Assembly (NCBI GenBank): GCA_964355015.1
Contig: CAYHCE010000001.1
Span: 124,001 to 188,000, forward strand
Reading direction: 5' to 3'
Source: CAYHCE01 sp964355015
GTDB taxonomy: Bacteria > Cyanobacteriota > Cyanobacteriia > PCC-6307 > Cyanobiaceae
DNA length: 64,000 nt
In this document: in pieces, positions 56,257 through 64,000 of the stretch
How the letters are laid out: every line of letters starts with the position of its first letter
Numbering within the stretch: the stretch's first letter is position 1
Notes under the pieces: generated by a model
Databases searched by the model: none
What the model was told of the DNA's origin: nothing
The model's input: the letters and a program-made list of their open reading frames with translations, nothing else
Translations under genes and position numbers: made by a program

Positions 56257-57096
56257 GTGCCGCTGCGACCCGGTGATCTGGTAACCCGCAAGCAGGCGGG
56301 CCGGCCCATCTGTGTGCTCACCGCCTGGGATGCCCTTTCTGCGGCGCTGGTCGAGGAGGCCGGCGCCGAGGTGGTGCTGGTGGGCGACTCCCTGGCCATG
56401 GTCGTGCTGGGTCATGCCACCACCCTGCCGGTGACGCTCGAGGAGATGATCCACCACACCCGGGCCGTGGGCCGTGGCCTGCAGCGTCCTCCCGCCCGAC
56501 AACCGCTGCTGATCTGCGATCTGCCCTTCCTCAGTTACCAGTGCGGCGCCGATCGTGCGGTGGAGGCCGCCGGGCGGGTGCTGAAGGAAACCCCCGCTGC
56601 GGCCGTCAAGCTGGAGGGCGGCGAGCCCGAAACCGTGGCGGTGATCGATCGCCTGGTGCGGAGTGGCATTCCCGTGATGGGCCACCTGGGCCTCACGCCA
56701 CAGTCGGTGCATCGGCTGGGCTATCGGCGTCAGGCCAACGATCCGCTCAGCCAGGAGCGGCTGCGGCGCCAGGCGCTCGACCTGCAGGCGGCCGGCTGCT
56801 TCGCTCTGGTGCTGGAGCACGTTCCGGGGGCGCTGGCGGGGTGCCTGCGGCGGGAGCTGGTCCTGCCGGTGATCGGCATCGGCGCCGGTGACGACTGCGA
56901 TGGTCAGGTGCGGGTCACCGCCGACCTGCTCGGCCTGACCACCGCCCAGCCGCCGTTCAGCCCCCCCCTGCTGCCGGGACGCAGCCTCTGCGTGGAAGCG
57001 CTCAGGGGCTGGTTGGAGGCCGCGGAGTCCCTGCCGCTGGAGGTTGCCGACGCGTCTCCCACCACGCCAGCAGCTCCCGCAGCACCGCATTGCTGA
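56257..57096 (+). CDS. panB: 3-methyl-2-oxobutanoate hydroxymethyltransferase
   Basis: PanB makes ketopantoate for pantothenate and coenzyme A. The GTG at 56257 gives 279 residues. Marks of the TIM-barrel family: VLTAWDALSAALVEEAGAE near 20, VVLVGDSLAMVVLGHATT near 39 (metal site), AAAVKLEGGEPETVAV near 114, VMGHLGLTPQSVHRLGYR near 136 and LPVIGIGAGDDCDGQVRV near 203. The usual length is about 264; the last ~25 residues are a Pro/Ala extension that lies antisense to the end of hemW, with a 95-base overlap. No panC is adjacent. Confidence 0.93.
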   Translation: MPLRPGDLVTRKQAGRPICVLTAWDALSAALVEEAGAEVVLVGDSLAMVVLGHATTLPVTLEEMIHHTRAVGRGLQRPPARQPLLICDLPFLSYQCGADRAVEAAGRVLKETPAAAVKLEGGEPETVAVIDRLVRSGIPVMGHLGLTPQSVHRLGYRRQANDPLSQERLRRQALDLQAAGCFALVLEHVPGALAGCLRRELVLPVIGIGAGDDCDGQVRVTADLLGLTTAQPPFSPPLLPGRSLCVEALRGWLEAAESLPLEVADASPTTPAAPAAPHC

Positions 57097-58237
57097 GGGC
57101 CAGTCCAGCCGGATCGCTCAGCCGCCAGCGGGGTCCCTCGATCCGCAGCAGGCCACGCTCCACGAACCTCTGCAGCCGCTTCGCCAGGGCCTCGATCTCG
57201 GCCGCCGGCAGGCCGGCGGCTGCAGCCAGCCGCTCCAGGTTCACCCCCTCCCGCTGCCGCAGCCCCACGATCAGCCGCTCGTCGAAGGGCATGGCGAAAG
57301 CAGGGTCTCCGCCGGCTGCCGCGGCGGAGGCTCCTCCCTGCCGCAGCCAGGCGGCATAGGCGTCCCGGGTCCGCGGCCGGGCCAGGCGCCGGCCGAACGG
57401 CGCCGAGGTGGAGCCAAGCCCGAAGCCCCACCAGCCCGCCCCGCTCCAGTAGACGCGGTTGTGGCGGGAGGCATGGCCGGGCCGGGCGTAGTTGGAGATC
57501 TCGTAATGGCCGTAGCCGGCGGCCGTGAGACGCTGCCAGGTGAGGTCCATCAGATCCGCCGCCAGATCGGCCTCCGGCAGCTGCAGCTGGCCGCGCCGCT
57601 GCAGCCGATCGAACACGGTGCCGGGCTCCACGATCAGGTCATAGACGGAGAGGTGAGGTGCCTCGAGGGCCAGGGCCCGCTCCAGCTGCTCCAGCCAATG
57701 GGCCCCATCCTGCTCGGGCAGGCCCTGGATCAGGTCGAGGCTCCAGCTGGTCAGATCCCCGCTGGCCAGGGCCTGGCGCAGCCAGCCTGCGGCCTGCAGC
57801 AGGTCGGCGCAACGGTGACGGCGTCCGAGCCGCGCCAGGACTCCGTCATCGAAGCTCTGGCCTCCCAGACTCACCCGGTTCACGCCCTCCGCCAGCACCC
57901 CCTCCAGGCGGGCCCGGTCGAACGTGGCTGGATCCATCTCCAGAGTGATCTCCGCCCCCTGCGCCAGGCCGAAGCGCTGGCGCAGGGCCTCCAGCAGGCC
58001 GCCGATCTGGCCGGCGGTGAGCAGGGAGGGGGTGCCTCCGCCCAGATACACCGTCGAAAGGGGTGGCCCGGCCGGCGTCGCCCCGATCTCGGCCTGCAGC
58101 AGGGGCAGGTAGGAGGCGATCGAGCCGGAGTGGCTACCGTCGGCCCTGTCCCCCAGGGGAACCACCGCAAAGTCGCAATAGAAGCAGCGTCGCTGGCAGA
58201 AGGGAATATGCAGGTAGGCGGCGCGGGGGGCGGGCAT
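57002..58237 (-). CDS. hemW: Radical SAM heme chaperone HemW-like protein
   Basis: The 411-residue protein starts at the ATG at 58237. It has AAYLHIPFCQRRCFYCDF near 6 with the CxxxCxxC cluster, STVYLGGGTPSLLTAGQIGG near 61, NRVSLGGQSFDDGVLARLGR near 119 and LDLIQGLPEQDGAHWLEQL near 167, all typical of HemW (formerly HemN-like). The HNRVYWSGAGWWGFGLGST segment near 258 marks the HemN-type C-terminal domain. HemW proteins carry heme and are not true coproporphyrinogen oxidases. The C-terminal end (WWETRRQPPAAGTP) overlaps panB on the other strand by 95 bases. It is divergent from the PIN-TRAM gene. Confidence 0.9.
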   Translation of the reverse strand: MPAPRAAYLHIPFCQRRCFYCDFAVVPLGDRADGSHSGSIASYLPLLQAEIGATPAGPPLSTVYLGGGTPSLLTAGQIGGLLEALRQRFGLAQGAEITLEMDPATFDRARLEGVLAEGVNRVSLGGQSFDDGVLARLGRRHRCADLLQAAGWLRQALASGDLTSWSLDLIQGLPEQDGAHWLEQLERALALEAPHLSVYDLIVEPGTVFDRLQRRGQLQLPEADLAADLMDLTWQRLTAAGYGHYEISNYARPGHASRHNRVYWSGAGWWGFGLGSTSAPFGRRLARPRTRDAYAAWLRQGGASAAAAGGDPAFAMPFDERLIVGLRQREGVNLERLAAAAGLPAAEIEALAKRLQRFVERGLLRIEGPRWRLSDPAGLALSNAVLRELLAWWETRRQPPAAGTPRPPTSP

Positions 58238-58314
58238 GGGCAAGGGACTCGGGAAGCCAAAGGGTTTGGGGGGTGAGCTGGTCCTGCCCGCGTGTCCGTA
58301 GGCAAATGTACGGA

Positions 58315-58320
58315 TACCTT
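58315..58320 (+). promoter_or_regulatory. Putative -10 element before the PIN-TRAM gene
   Basis: TACCTT within GGATACCTTTCC lies 69 bases before the start codon. It is preceded by an inverted repeat TCCGTA/TACGGA (58295-58314) and followed by a small stem CCCGC/GCGGG (58322-58335), which could be operator sites for this gene or for hemW. Confidence 0.3.
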
Positions 58321-58388
58321 TCCCGCTCAAGCGGGCCTGGATCGGCCATGCTGATTTGTCAGCGCCATGGGCAGCCCACGACCGACAC

Positions 58389-59504
58389 ATGGTGGACCCG
58401 CTGATCCTCTTGCTGTTCCTCATTTCCGGCGCCGCCACCGGCTGGCTCGGGGTGGACCTGCTGCCGGAGCGCCTGCTGCTCGAGGTCACCAACCTGGAGG
58501 GTCTTCGCTGGGTTCTGGGTGGCTTCGGGGCGTTCTTCGGTCTCCTGGCCGGTTTCTTCTTCCAGCTGCTGCGCCGGCGCCTGATGCGGCAGGTGCGCTC
58601 CATGCCCACCGATCTGCTGGTGAGCCGTGCGGTGGGCCTGATCCTGGGCCTGCTGGTGGCCAACCTGCTTCTGGCACCGATCCTGCTGCTGCCCCTCCCC
58701 TGGGAGGTTGTGTTCGTCAAGCCGCTGGCGGCCGTGCTGAGCAACGTGTTCTTCGGCGTGCTCGGTTACAACCTGGCGGAAGTGCATGGCCGCACCCTGC
58801 TGCGCCTGTTCAACCCCGCGAGCACCGAAGCCCTGCTGGTGGCCGATGGGGTACTGCAACCTGCCACCGCCAAGATCCTCGACACCAGCGTGATCATCGA
58901 TGGGCGCATCCGCGGTCTGCTGGAGAGCGGACTGCTGGAGGGCCAGGTCATCGTGGCCCAGGCGGTGATCGACGAGCTGCAGCAGCTGGCCGATTCGAGC
59001 AACGCCGAGAAGCGGGGGAAGGGTCGCCGGGGCCTGAACCTGCTGGCGGAGCTCCGGGAGCGCTACGGCCGTCGGCTGGTGGTGAACAGCACCCGCTACG
59101 AGGGCAGCGGCGCCGACGAGAAGCTGCTCAAACTCACGGCCGATACAGGCGGCACCCTGCTCACCGCCGATTACAACCTGGCCAAGGTGGCTGAGGTACA
59201 GGAGTTGCGCGTGATGCACCTCAGCACCCTGGTGATCGCCCTGCGGCCGGAGGTGCAGCCCGGCGACGCCCTGCAGCTCAAGATCGTGCGGGAGGGCAAG
59301 GAGGCCGATCAGGGGGTTGGCTACCTGGAGGACGGCACCATGGTGGTGGTGGAGGCGGCCCGTGCCCGGATCGGCCAGCGTCTGCCGGTCACCGTCACCG
59401 GCGCCCTGCAGACGCCGGCCGGCCGGATGGTGTTCGCCCGCTGCGATCCCCCCGAAACTCCTCGACAGCCCGCTGCCGTCCGGCAGCCGGCAGGCCCCCG
59501 CTAG
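58389..59504 (+). CDS. PIN/TRAM domain membrane protein, YacL-like
   Basis: The 371-residue protein starts at the ATG at 58389. The first ~130 residues hold four hydrophobic segments (LILLLFLISGAATGWLGVDL first, then FGAFFGLLAGFFFQLL and AVGLILGLLVANLLLAPILL). The PIN nuclease domain follows: KILDTSVIIDGRIRGLLE near 158 with the first Asp, AVIDELQQLADSSNAEKRG near 191, and LKLTADTGGTLLTADYNLA near 240 with further acidic sites. A C-terminal TRAM-like RNA-binding domain ends it (GYLEDGTMVVVEAARARIGQ near 312). YacL-type proteins are widely conserved and probably act on RNA at the membrane, but their target is unknown. Confidence 0.85.
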   Translation: MVDPLILLLFLISGAATGWLGVDLLPERLLLEVTNLEGLRWVLGGFGAFFGLLAGFFFQLLRRRLMRQVRSMPTDLLVSRAVGLILGLLVANLLLAPILLLPLPWEVVFVKPLAAVLSNVFFGVLGYNLAEVHGRTLLRLFNPASTEALLVADGVLQPATAKILDTSVIIDGRIRGLLESGLLEGQVIVAQAVIDELQQLADSSNAEKRGKGRRGLNLLAELRERYGRRLVVNSTRYEGSGADEKLLKLTADTGGTLLTADYNLAKVAEVQELRVMHLSTLVIALRPEVQPGDALQLKIVREGKEADQGVGYLEDGTMVVVEAARARIGQRLPVTVTGALQTPAGRMVFARCDPPETPRQPAAVRQPAGPR

Positions 59505-59536
59505 GCTCGCTTCCAGGCTTTGCAGAGCGTTTCCTG

Positions 59537-60211
59537 ATGTCGGTGTCGGCTCCCTACTACGGCGACTCCGCCGTGATGCGCACACCGCCCCCCGACCTGC
59601 CGTCCCTTCTGTTGAAGGAACGCATCGTCTATCTGGGCCTGCCCCTCTTCTCCGACGACGACACCAAGCGTCAGATGGGGATCGACGTGACCGAGCTGAT
59701 CATCGCCCAGCTCCTCTATCTCGAATTTGACAATCCCGACAAGCCGATCTTCTTCTACATCAACTCCACCGGCACCAGCTGGTACTCGGGTGATGCGATC
59801 GGCTTCGAGACCGAGGCCTTCGCCATCTGCGACACGATCCGCTACGTGAAGCCGCCGGTGCACACCATCTGCATCGGCCAGGCGATGGGCACCGCCGCGA
59901 TGATCCTGTCTGCCGGGGCCAAGGGGCACAGGGCGGCCTTGCCCCACGCCTCGATCGTGCTGCACCAGCCGCGCTCCGGCGCCCGCGGCCAGGCCAGCGA
60001 CATCCAGATCCGGGCTCAGGAGGTGTTGCACAACAAGCGGGTGATGCTCGAGATGCTCGCGGACAACACCGGCCGCAGCGTGGAGCAGCTCACCAGGGAT
60101 TCCGACCGGATGACCTATCTCACCCCGAGGGAGGCGCTGGAGTACGGCCTGATCGACAGGATCCTCACCAGCCAGAAGGCATCGCCCATGCCTCTCGCCG
60201 GGTCGCTCTGA
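59537..60211 (+). CDS. clpR: ClpR, inactive ClpP-like protease subunit
   Basis: The 224-residue protein aligns well with ClpP but has Gly where the nucleophile serine should be: ICIGQAMGTAAMILSAG near residue 113 takes the place of GLAASMGA. The histidine of the triad (PHASIVLHQPRSGARGQ near 136) is present. This is the ClpR type of cyanobacteria and plastids, which forms a mixed ring with ClpP3. KRQMGIDVTELIIAQLLYLE near 44 and PIFFYINSTGTSWYSGDAIG near 71 are family marks. It lies 112 bases before clpP3 on the same strand, the order known in Synechocystis. The core degrades proteins handed over by ClpC. Confidence 0.94.
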   Translation: MSVSAPYYGDSAVMRTPPPDLPSLLLKERIVYLGLPLFSDDDTKRQMGIDVTELIIAQLLYLEFDNPDKPIFFYINSTGTSWYSGDAIGFETEAFAICDTIRYVKPPVHTICIGQAMGTAAMILSAGAKGHRAALPHASIVLHQPRSGARGQASDIQIRAQEVLHNKRVMLEMLADNTGRSVEQLTRDSDRMTYLTPREALEYGLIDRILTSQKASPMPLAGSL

Positions 60212-60323
60212 GCGCACGGGCACCGGGCTGGCCCGTGGGAGGCACCCTGCTTCCGCCCGGGTCAGCGGCTACTGCCCCGCCTTCCGTTCCTTCTCACAAA
60301 CCTTCTCACCGCCCGTTCCCGTC

Positions 60324-60926
60324 ATGCCCATCGGCACCCCCAGCGTTCCCTACCGCCTACCCGGCAGCCAGTATGAGCGCTGGGTCGACATCTACACCCG
60401 CCTCGGGGTGGAGCGGATCCTCTTCCTCGGCCAGGAGGTGAACGACGGCATCGCCAACAGTCTGGTGGCCCAGATGCTCTATCTCGATTCCGACGACAGC
60501 AGCAAGCCGATCTATCTCTACATCAACTCCCCGGGTGGCTCCGTGACCGCCGGCCTCGCCATCTACGACACGATCCAGTACGTGAAGTCCGACGTGGTGA
60601 CGATCTGCGTGGGCCTGGCGGCGAGCATGGGGGCCTTCCTGCTGGCGGCCGGTACCAAGGGCAAGCGGCTGGCCCTGCCCCACAGCCGGATCATGATCCA
60701 CCAGCCCCTGGGCGGCACCAGCCAGCGCCAGGCCAGCGACATCGAGATCGAAGCCCGCGAGATCCTGCGCATGAAGGACATGCTCAACCAGTCCCTCGCC
60801 GACATGTGTGGTCAGAGCCTGGAAAAGGTCACCAAGGACACCGACCGCGATTACTTCCTCAGTGCTGCCGAGGCCAAGGAGTACGGCCTGATCGACCGGG
60901 TCATCTCCCACCCCACCGAGGCCTGA
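60324..60926 (+). CDS. clpP3: ATP-dependent Clp protease proteolytic subunit (ClpP3 type)
   Basis: The 200-residue protein has the full catalytic triad region: the serine in CVGLAASMGAFLLAAG near residue 94, the histidine in LPHSRIMIHQPLGGTSQ near 117 and an Asp in the TDRDYFLSAAEAKEYGLID part near 172. The N-terminus MPIGTPSVPYRLPGSQYERW is the signature of cyanobacterial ClpP3. It pairs with the inactive ClpR encoded just upstream to form the essential ClpP3/R core. YLYINSPGGSVTAGLAIYDT near 66 is also typical. The intergenic gap of 112 bases shows no terminator, so the two are probably cotranscribed. Confidence 0.95.
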   Translation: MPIGTPSVPYRLPGSQYERWVDIYTRLGVERILFLGQEVNDGIANSLVAQMLYLDSDDSSKPIYLYINSPGGSVTAGLAIYDTIQYVKSDVVTICVGLAASMGAFLLAAGTKGKRLALPHSRIMIHQPLGGTSQRQASDIEIEAREILRMKDMLNQSLADMCGQSLEKVTKDTDRDYFLSAAEAKEYGLIDRVISHPTEA

Positions 60927-60956
60927 GTCAGCCCCTGGTTCCGGCGGCCCCCTGGC

Positions 60957-61469
60957 TCAGCCCCTGCCGGTGAAGCTCAGCAGCCGAGCAGCGTTGTCCA
61001 CCGCGACCGGCAGGCCGGTGGGATCGAGCAGGCCCAGCTGGGCCAGTACGGAGGCCTGATCCCAGTAGATGTGCTCGTAGGCCACCTTGCCCTCGCGTAC
61101 GCCGACCACCACCACAAGCGCCACCTCCACCCGCCGCCCCGTCGCGGCCACCCCGGGCAGCAGATGGGTGATCGGCTGGGTGTGGGTGAAGCGGATCACC
61201 AGCTCATCCACCAGGCGCTCGGTGTCGATCGTGCGCGAGATCGGGATGAACTCGGCGTCGGGGGGAAAGAACTGGCCGATCAGATCGTTGGCATAGAACG
61301 CCCGCACGCCTTCCAGGCCGCAGCCGCCGGTTCCCGATCCCAGGTTGATCAGATGGGGGTCGTCGACCATCGTCGCCAGAGTGCCTTCGAGGTCGGCGGC
61401 GATCTCTGCCTGCAGGTGGGCCTCGAACAGGGCGCCGATCGTTTCGCGATCGGCCACGGGTGAGTCCAT
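60957..61469 (-). CDS. SnoaL-like / nuclear transport factor 2 family protein
   Basis: The 170-residue protein has the alpha+beta cone fold pattern of the SnoaL/NTF2 superfamily: an N-terminal helix (IGALFEAHLQAEIAADLEGT near 11), MVDDPHLINLGSGTGGCGLE near 33, a strand pair (LVDELVIRFTHTQPI near 86) and VEVALVVVVGVREGKVAYEH near 115 with an aromatic/His end. Members are often ester cyclases, steroid-isomerase-like enzymes or small hydrolases; the active residues cannot be chosen here. It is convergent with clpP3 and divergent from ilvC, with no other gene in its unit. Confidence 0.68.
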   Translation of the reverse strand: MDSPVADRETIGALFEAHLQAEIAADLEGTLATMVDDPHLINLGSGTGGCGLEGVRAFYANDLIGQFFPPDAEFIPISRTIDTERLVDELVIRFTHTQPITHLLPGVAATGRRVEVALVVVVGVREGKVAYEHIYWDQASVLAQLGLLDPTGLPVAVDNAARLLSFTGRG

Positions 61470-61572
61470 GGGGAGCCGGCGGAGAGCACGAACGTAAGAC
61501 GATCGGGGCGGGTCCAGCCGCTGGGCGCTTGCGTAAGCTCGATTCCTGCTCCCTGCCCCAGCCCAAGCCCGG

Positions 61573-62568
61573 ATGGCCCAGCTCTTCTACGACTCCGACG
61601 CCGACCTCAGCCTCCTGAACGGCAAGACGGTGGCCATCATCGGCTACGGCAGCCAGGGCCATGCCCATGCCCTGAACCTCAAGGACAGCGGCGTCAACGT
61701 GGTGGTGGGCCTCTACGCGGGCAGCCGCTCCGCCGAGAAGGCACGGGCCGATGGCCTCGAGGTGCTGAATGTGGCCGACGCCTGTGCCAAGGCCGACTGG
61801 ATCATGGTGCTGCTGCCCGATGAAACCCAGAAGGCGGTCTATGAGGCGGAGATCGCGCCCCACCTGAGTGCCGGCAAGGTGCTGAGTTTCGCCCATGGCT
61901 TCAACATCCGCTTCGGTCTGATCGTCCCCCCTGCCGACGTGGATGTGGTGATGATTGCCCCGAAGGGTCCGGGCCACACCGTGCGCTGGGAGTACCAGAA
62001 TGGCCAGGGCGTGCCCTGCCTATTCGCGGTCCAGCAGGACGCCTCCGGCCATGCCCGCGCCTTGGCGATGGCCTATGCCAAGGCGATCGGCGGCACCCGC
62101 GCCGGCATCCTCGAAACCAACTTCAAGGAAGAAACCGAAACCGATCTGTTCGGCGAGCAGGCCGTACTCTGCGGCGGCCTCAGTGAGCTTGTGAAGGCCG
62201 GCTTCGAGACCCTGGTGGAGGCGGGCTATCAGCCCGAACTGGCCTACTTCGAGTGCCTGCACGAGGTCAAGCTGATCGTGGATCTGATGGTGAAGGGCGG
62301 CCTCACCGCCATGCGCGATTCGATCTCCAACACCGCCGAGTACGGCGACTATGTGAGCGGACCGCGCCTGATCACCGCCGACACCAAGGCCGAGATGCAG
62401 CGCATCCTCGCCGACATCCAGGACGGCACCTTCGCCCGCAACTTCGTGGCCGAGTGCGAGGCCGGTAAGCCCGAGATGAACCGGATCCGCCAGCGCGACA
62501 GCCAGCATCCGATCGAGAAGGTGGGCACGGGCCTGCGCTCGATGTTCAGCTGGCTCAAGGCGGCCTGA
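61573..62568 (+). CDS. ilvC: Ketol-acid reductoisomerase, class I
   Basis: IlvC catalyses the isomeroreduction step of valine, leucine and isoleucine synthesis, with NADPH and Mg2+. The 331-residue protein is the short class I form. Marks: NADPH fold TVAIIGYGSQGHAHALNLKD near 17, GLYAGSRSAEKARADG near 43 with Arg/Ser phosphate contacts, FAHGFNIRFGLIVPPADVDV near 105, EETETDLFGEQAVLCGGLSE near 187 holding the metal Asp and Glu, and CLHEVKLIVDLMVKGG near 226. It is alone at the right place between clpP3 and an MFS-like gene, a common order in picocyanobacteria. Confidence 0.97.
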   Translation: MAQLFYDSDADLSLLNGKTVAIIGYGSQGHAHALNLKDSGVNVVVGLYAGSRSAEKARADGLEVLNVADACAKADWIMVLLPDETQKAVYEAEIAPHLSAGKVLSFAHGFNIRFGLIVPPADVDVVMIAPKGPGHTVRWEYQNGQGVPCLFAVQQDASGHARALAMAYAKAIGGTRAGILETNFKEETETDLFGEQAVLCGGLSELVKAGFETLVEAGYQPELAYFECLHEVKLIVDLMVKGGLTAMRDSISNTAEYGDYVSGPRLITADTKAEMQRILADIQDGTFARNFVAECEAGKPEMNRIRQRDSQHPIEKVGTGLRSMFSWLKAA

Positions 62569-62628
62569 GCCCAGCACGGTTCGGACCTCCGGGGCATGCT
62601 CTCGCCATGAGCCTTCAAGGATGATGCT

Positions 62629-63684
62629 GTGGGGCTGAAGGCCGGTCTGCAATCCCTGGTCTGGGGAAGTGCCCAAGCCGGCGGGGCTCTCACCGTGGCC
62701 TCCACGGCCTGGCTGGTCAGCGGCCTCAGTCACCAGCCCCTGGTCAACAGCCTGCTGCCGGCTCTGGGGGTGCTGCCCACCCTTCTGCCACTGCCGCGGA
62801 GCGCCGCTGCCGGCTACGTCCTGCAACTGCTCGGCGGCCTGCTGCTGCTCGGGGTCAGCCTGAAGCTGACCGGCCCTGCCGTGCTCTGGCCCCTGCTTGC
62901 CGTGCTGCTGTTCGGCCTAGGCGGCCAGATGAGCACCCTCCCCCTGCAGCAGTCCCTTGTGCAGGTATCACAGCTGTCGATGCAGCAGCTGAGGCTTGGC
63001 AGTTCGCTTGGCCAGCTGCTCGGCAACCTGCTCACAGGGGTGTTGTTCCCGATCGGCAAGGCCGTTCTTCAGTACGCCAACGGCCTGCTGCTGCTGCTGC
63101 CGCTTCTGCCCACGGTGTGGCGTTCCGCCCGTACCCCGACGCCGGCCGCGTCCTCAGCGGAAACGCTCAAGGTCCCCTTGCAAGGGCGATGCGTCGTCCA
63201 GGGGCTGCTGTTCGCCAGCCTGTTCGGCCTGCTGGCGCTCTGGGTGCGCAAAGTGGGAGCGGGCAACTGCTTCGATTTCGGCATGGTGCTCACTGCCTAC
63301 GGGCTCGGGCGCACCCTCGGATCCACCCCCCTGCGGCCCAGGCTGGCTCCGGCGGGCGAGTACCTGCTGATCGCCGCCCTGCTGGCGGCCACCCAGGTCG
63401 TGCCGGGGTGGTCCGCCGTGTTGCTGTTCCTGCCGATGGGCCTGCTGGCTGCGGGCACCGATGCCCGACTCGCCGCCTCTCTGACCCATCTGGGCGACGA
63501 GCCGAGTCGCTGGCAGGTGATCGAGCGCGACGGGGCCCTGGGAGGTCTGCTGGGCACCCTCGGGATCGGTCTGGTGGCCCAACTGTTGGGCCTGACTCTC
63601 GCCCTGCCCATCGAAGTGGCGGCATTCGCGGCGGCGGCGTTGCTGCTGCCGAAGCGCAGGGGCCCGCTGGCCGAATCGGTTTGA
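62629..63684 (+). CDS. MFS-like polytopic membrane protein
   Basis: The 351-residue protein starts at a GTG and has 10-12 hydrophobic stretches that resemble a short major facilitator: SAQAGGALTVASTAWLVSGL near 14, LLFGLGGQMSTLPLQQSLVQ near 92, LGSSLGQLLGNLLTGVLFPI near 123 and AGTDARLAASLTHLGDEPSR near 276. The last is typical of MFS proteins of cyanobacteria that flank ilvC and cobD. The substrate is unknown. The stop overlaps the TTG start of cobD by four bases, so the two are probably translated together; a role in metabolite or cobamide precursor transport is only a guess. Confidence 0.7.
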   Translation: MGLKAGLQSLVWGSAQAGGALTVASTAWLVSGLSHQPLVNSLLPALGVLPTLLPLPRSAAAGYVLQLLGGLLLLGVSLKLTGPAVLWPLLAVLLFGLGGQMSTLPLQQSLVQVSQLSMQQLRLGSSLGQLLGNLLTGVLFPIGKAVLQYANGLLLLLPLLPTVWRSARTPTPAASSAETLKVPLQGRCVVQGLLFASLFGLLALWVRKVGAGNCFDFGMVLTAYGLGRTLGSTPLRPRLAPAGEYLLIAALLAATQVVPGWSAVLLFLPMGLLAAGTDARLAASLTHLGDEPSRWQVIERDGALGGLLGTLGIGLVAQLLGLTLALPIEVAAFAAAALLLPKRRGPLAESV

Positions 63685-64000
63685 TCCTCTGGGGTCACGG
63701 TCTATCGGGAGCCGTCTGCCTCTGGCTGCTGGTGGCTCTGGCCTGCGTCCTTGATCGGCTGCTCGGGGATCCCCACTGGATTCCCCACCCCGTCGAGCTG
63801 ATGGGCTGGTGGATCAACCGGCTGCGCACCTTGGTTGAAGCCGGCGCGGGCGACTCCCCCTGGAAGCTGCGTCTCGGGGGCGCCCTGATCAGCCTGGCCC
63901 TTCTGGGGGGCAGCGCGATGGCGGGCTGGGCTCTGGAGCAGCTGGCCTGGCAACGGCCGCTGCTGGGCCTGCCCGTGCTGGTGGTCGCCCTGGCCAGTGC
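63681..64000 (+). CDS. cobD: Adenosylcobinamide-phosphate synthase, N-terminal fragment
   Basis: The first 106 codons of a gene that runs off the window. CobD/CbiB attaches aminopropanol phosphate to cobyric acid in cobamide synthesis and is an integral membrane protein. Marks: LACVLDRLLGDPHWIPHPVE near residue 20 and MGWWINRLRTLVEAG near 42, the standard N-terminus. It starts at a TTG that overlaps the previous stop (TTGA). It is the second cobamide gene in the window besides cobT, though far from it. Confidence 0.85.
   Translation, partial: MILWGHGLSGAVCLWLLVALACVLDRLLGDPHWIPHPVELMGWWINRLRTLVEAGAGDSPWKLRLGGALISLALLGGSAMAGWALEQLAWQRPLLGLPVLVVALAS

Noticed and set aside
1..64000. Mobile elements, CRISPR arrays, prophage or toxin-antitoxin genes
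   Set aside because: No transposase, integrase, repeat-spacer array or phage gene was found on either strand.

Overview
The window reads as a piece of chromosome from a GC-rich alpha-cyanobacterium of the Cyanobium/Synechococcus type. Evidence seen directly: very high GC, tightly packed genes with many 1-4 nt stop/start overlaps, an NdhB subunit, Vipp1 with its thylakoid-type C-terminal tail, a ClpR/ClpP3 pair, a Ycf46-type AAA protein, a DUF2808 protein, an AbrB-like regulator of the cyanobacterial kind, and several HIP1 (GCGATCGC) sites. The genus is an inference. No prophage, IS element, CRISPR array or plasmid gene was seen; most of the window is core chromosome.

Layout. 1-1400: end of cytochrome oxidase (ctaD, ctaE) and an AbrB-like regulator. 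1490-2820: HdeD-like membrane protein and riboflavin synthase. 2877-4635: DUF151 nuclease and an iron-sulfur aldo/keto reductase. 4632-10946 (minus): topA, a lipoprotein, a DUF2232 protein, cobT and a Tat-type solute-binding lipoprotein. 11058-13339: ndhB and a MacB-type ATPase. 13362-17668 (minus): vipp1, trxA, an aminotransferase, birA and an M23 peptidase. 17759-23587: a DciA-like protein, a minus-strand EamA/GT4/GT39 set, then sppA and aroH. 23702-28903: DUF2808 protein, then rpmH-rnpA-PH protein-yidC-yceD-ycf46 and a small membrane peptide.

28917-35636: an FG-GAP-like protein, a Pmp3 protein, a C-S lyase-like PLP enzyme, aqpZ, a structured intergenic region, murE-grx-yidD and rpsD with a clear terminator. 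35757-36640 is a decayed amidohydrolase gene of unusual composition. 36721-40190 (minus): trpC, lpdA, an SpoU methyltransferase and a small conserved protein. 40271-41954: murA between two tRNA-Leu genes on opposite strands. 41996-45140: argD, folC and a pentapeptide-repeat protein. 45141-50765 is the most accessory-like part: an FAD oxidoreductase, a cytosine-deaminase-like amidohydrolase, a DUF4359 protein, tRNA-His, and a DUF1611/enolase-superfamily pair resembling the DgcN/DgcA D-glutamate pathway. 50800-58237: miaB, ddl, ftsQ, ftsZ, SRP RNA, panB, hemW. 58389-64000: PIN-TRAM protein, clpR-clpP3, a SnoaL-like protein, ilvC, an MFS-like protein and the start of cobD.

Taken together the window covers respiration and electron transport, cell-wall synthesis and division (murA, murE, ddl, ftsQ, ftsZ, M23), membrane protein insertion (rnpA/yidC/yidD, SRP RNA, vipp1), cofactors (riboflavin, cobalamin, biotin, pantothenate, folate, heme-related) and amino acids (trpC, argD, ilvC, aroH). 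The features I would look at first are the multi-helix intergenic region at 32076-32160, the DgcN/DgcA-like pair whose 3' end lies antisense in tRNA-His, and the amidohydrolase pseudogene.
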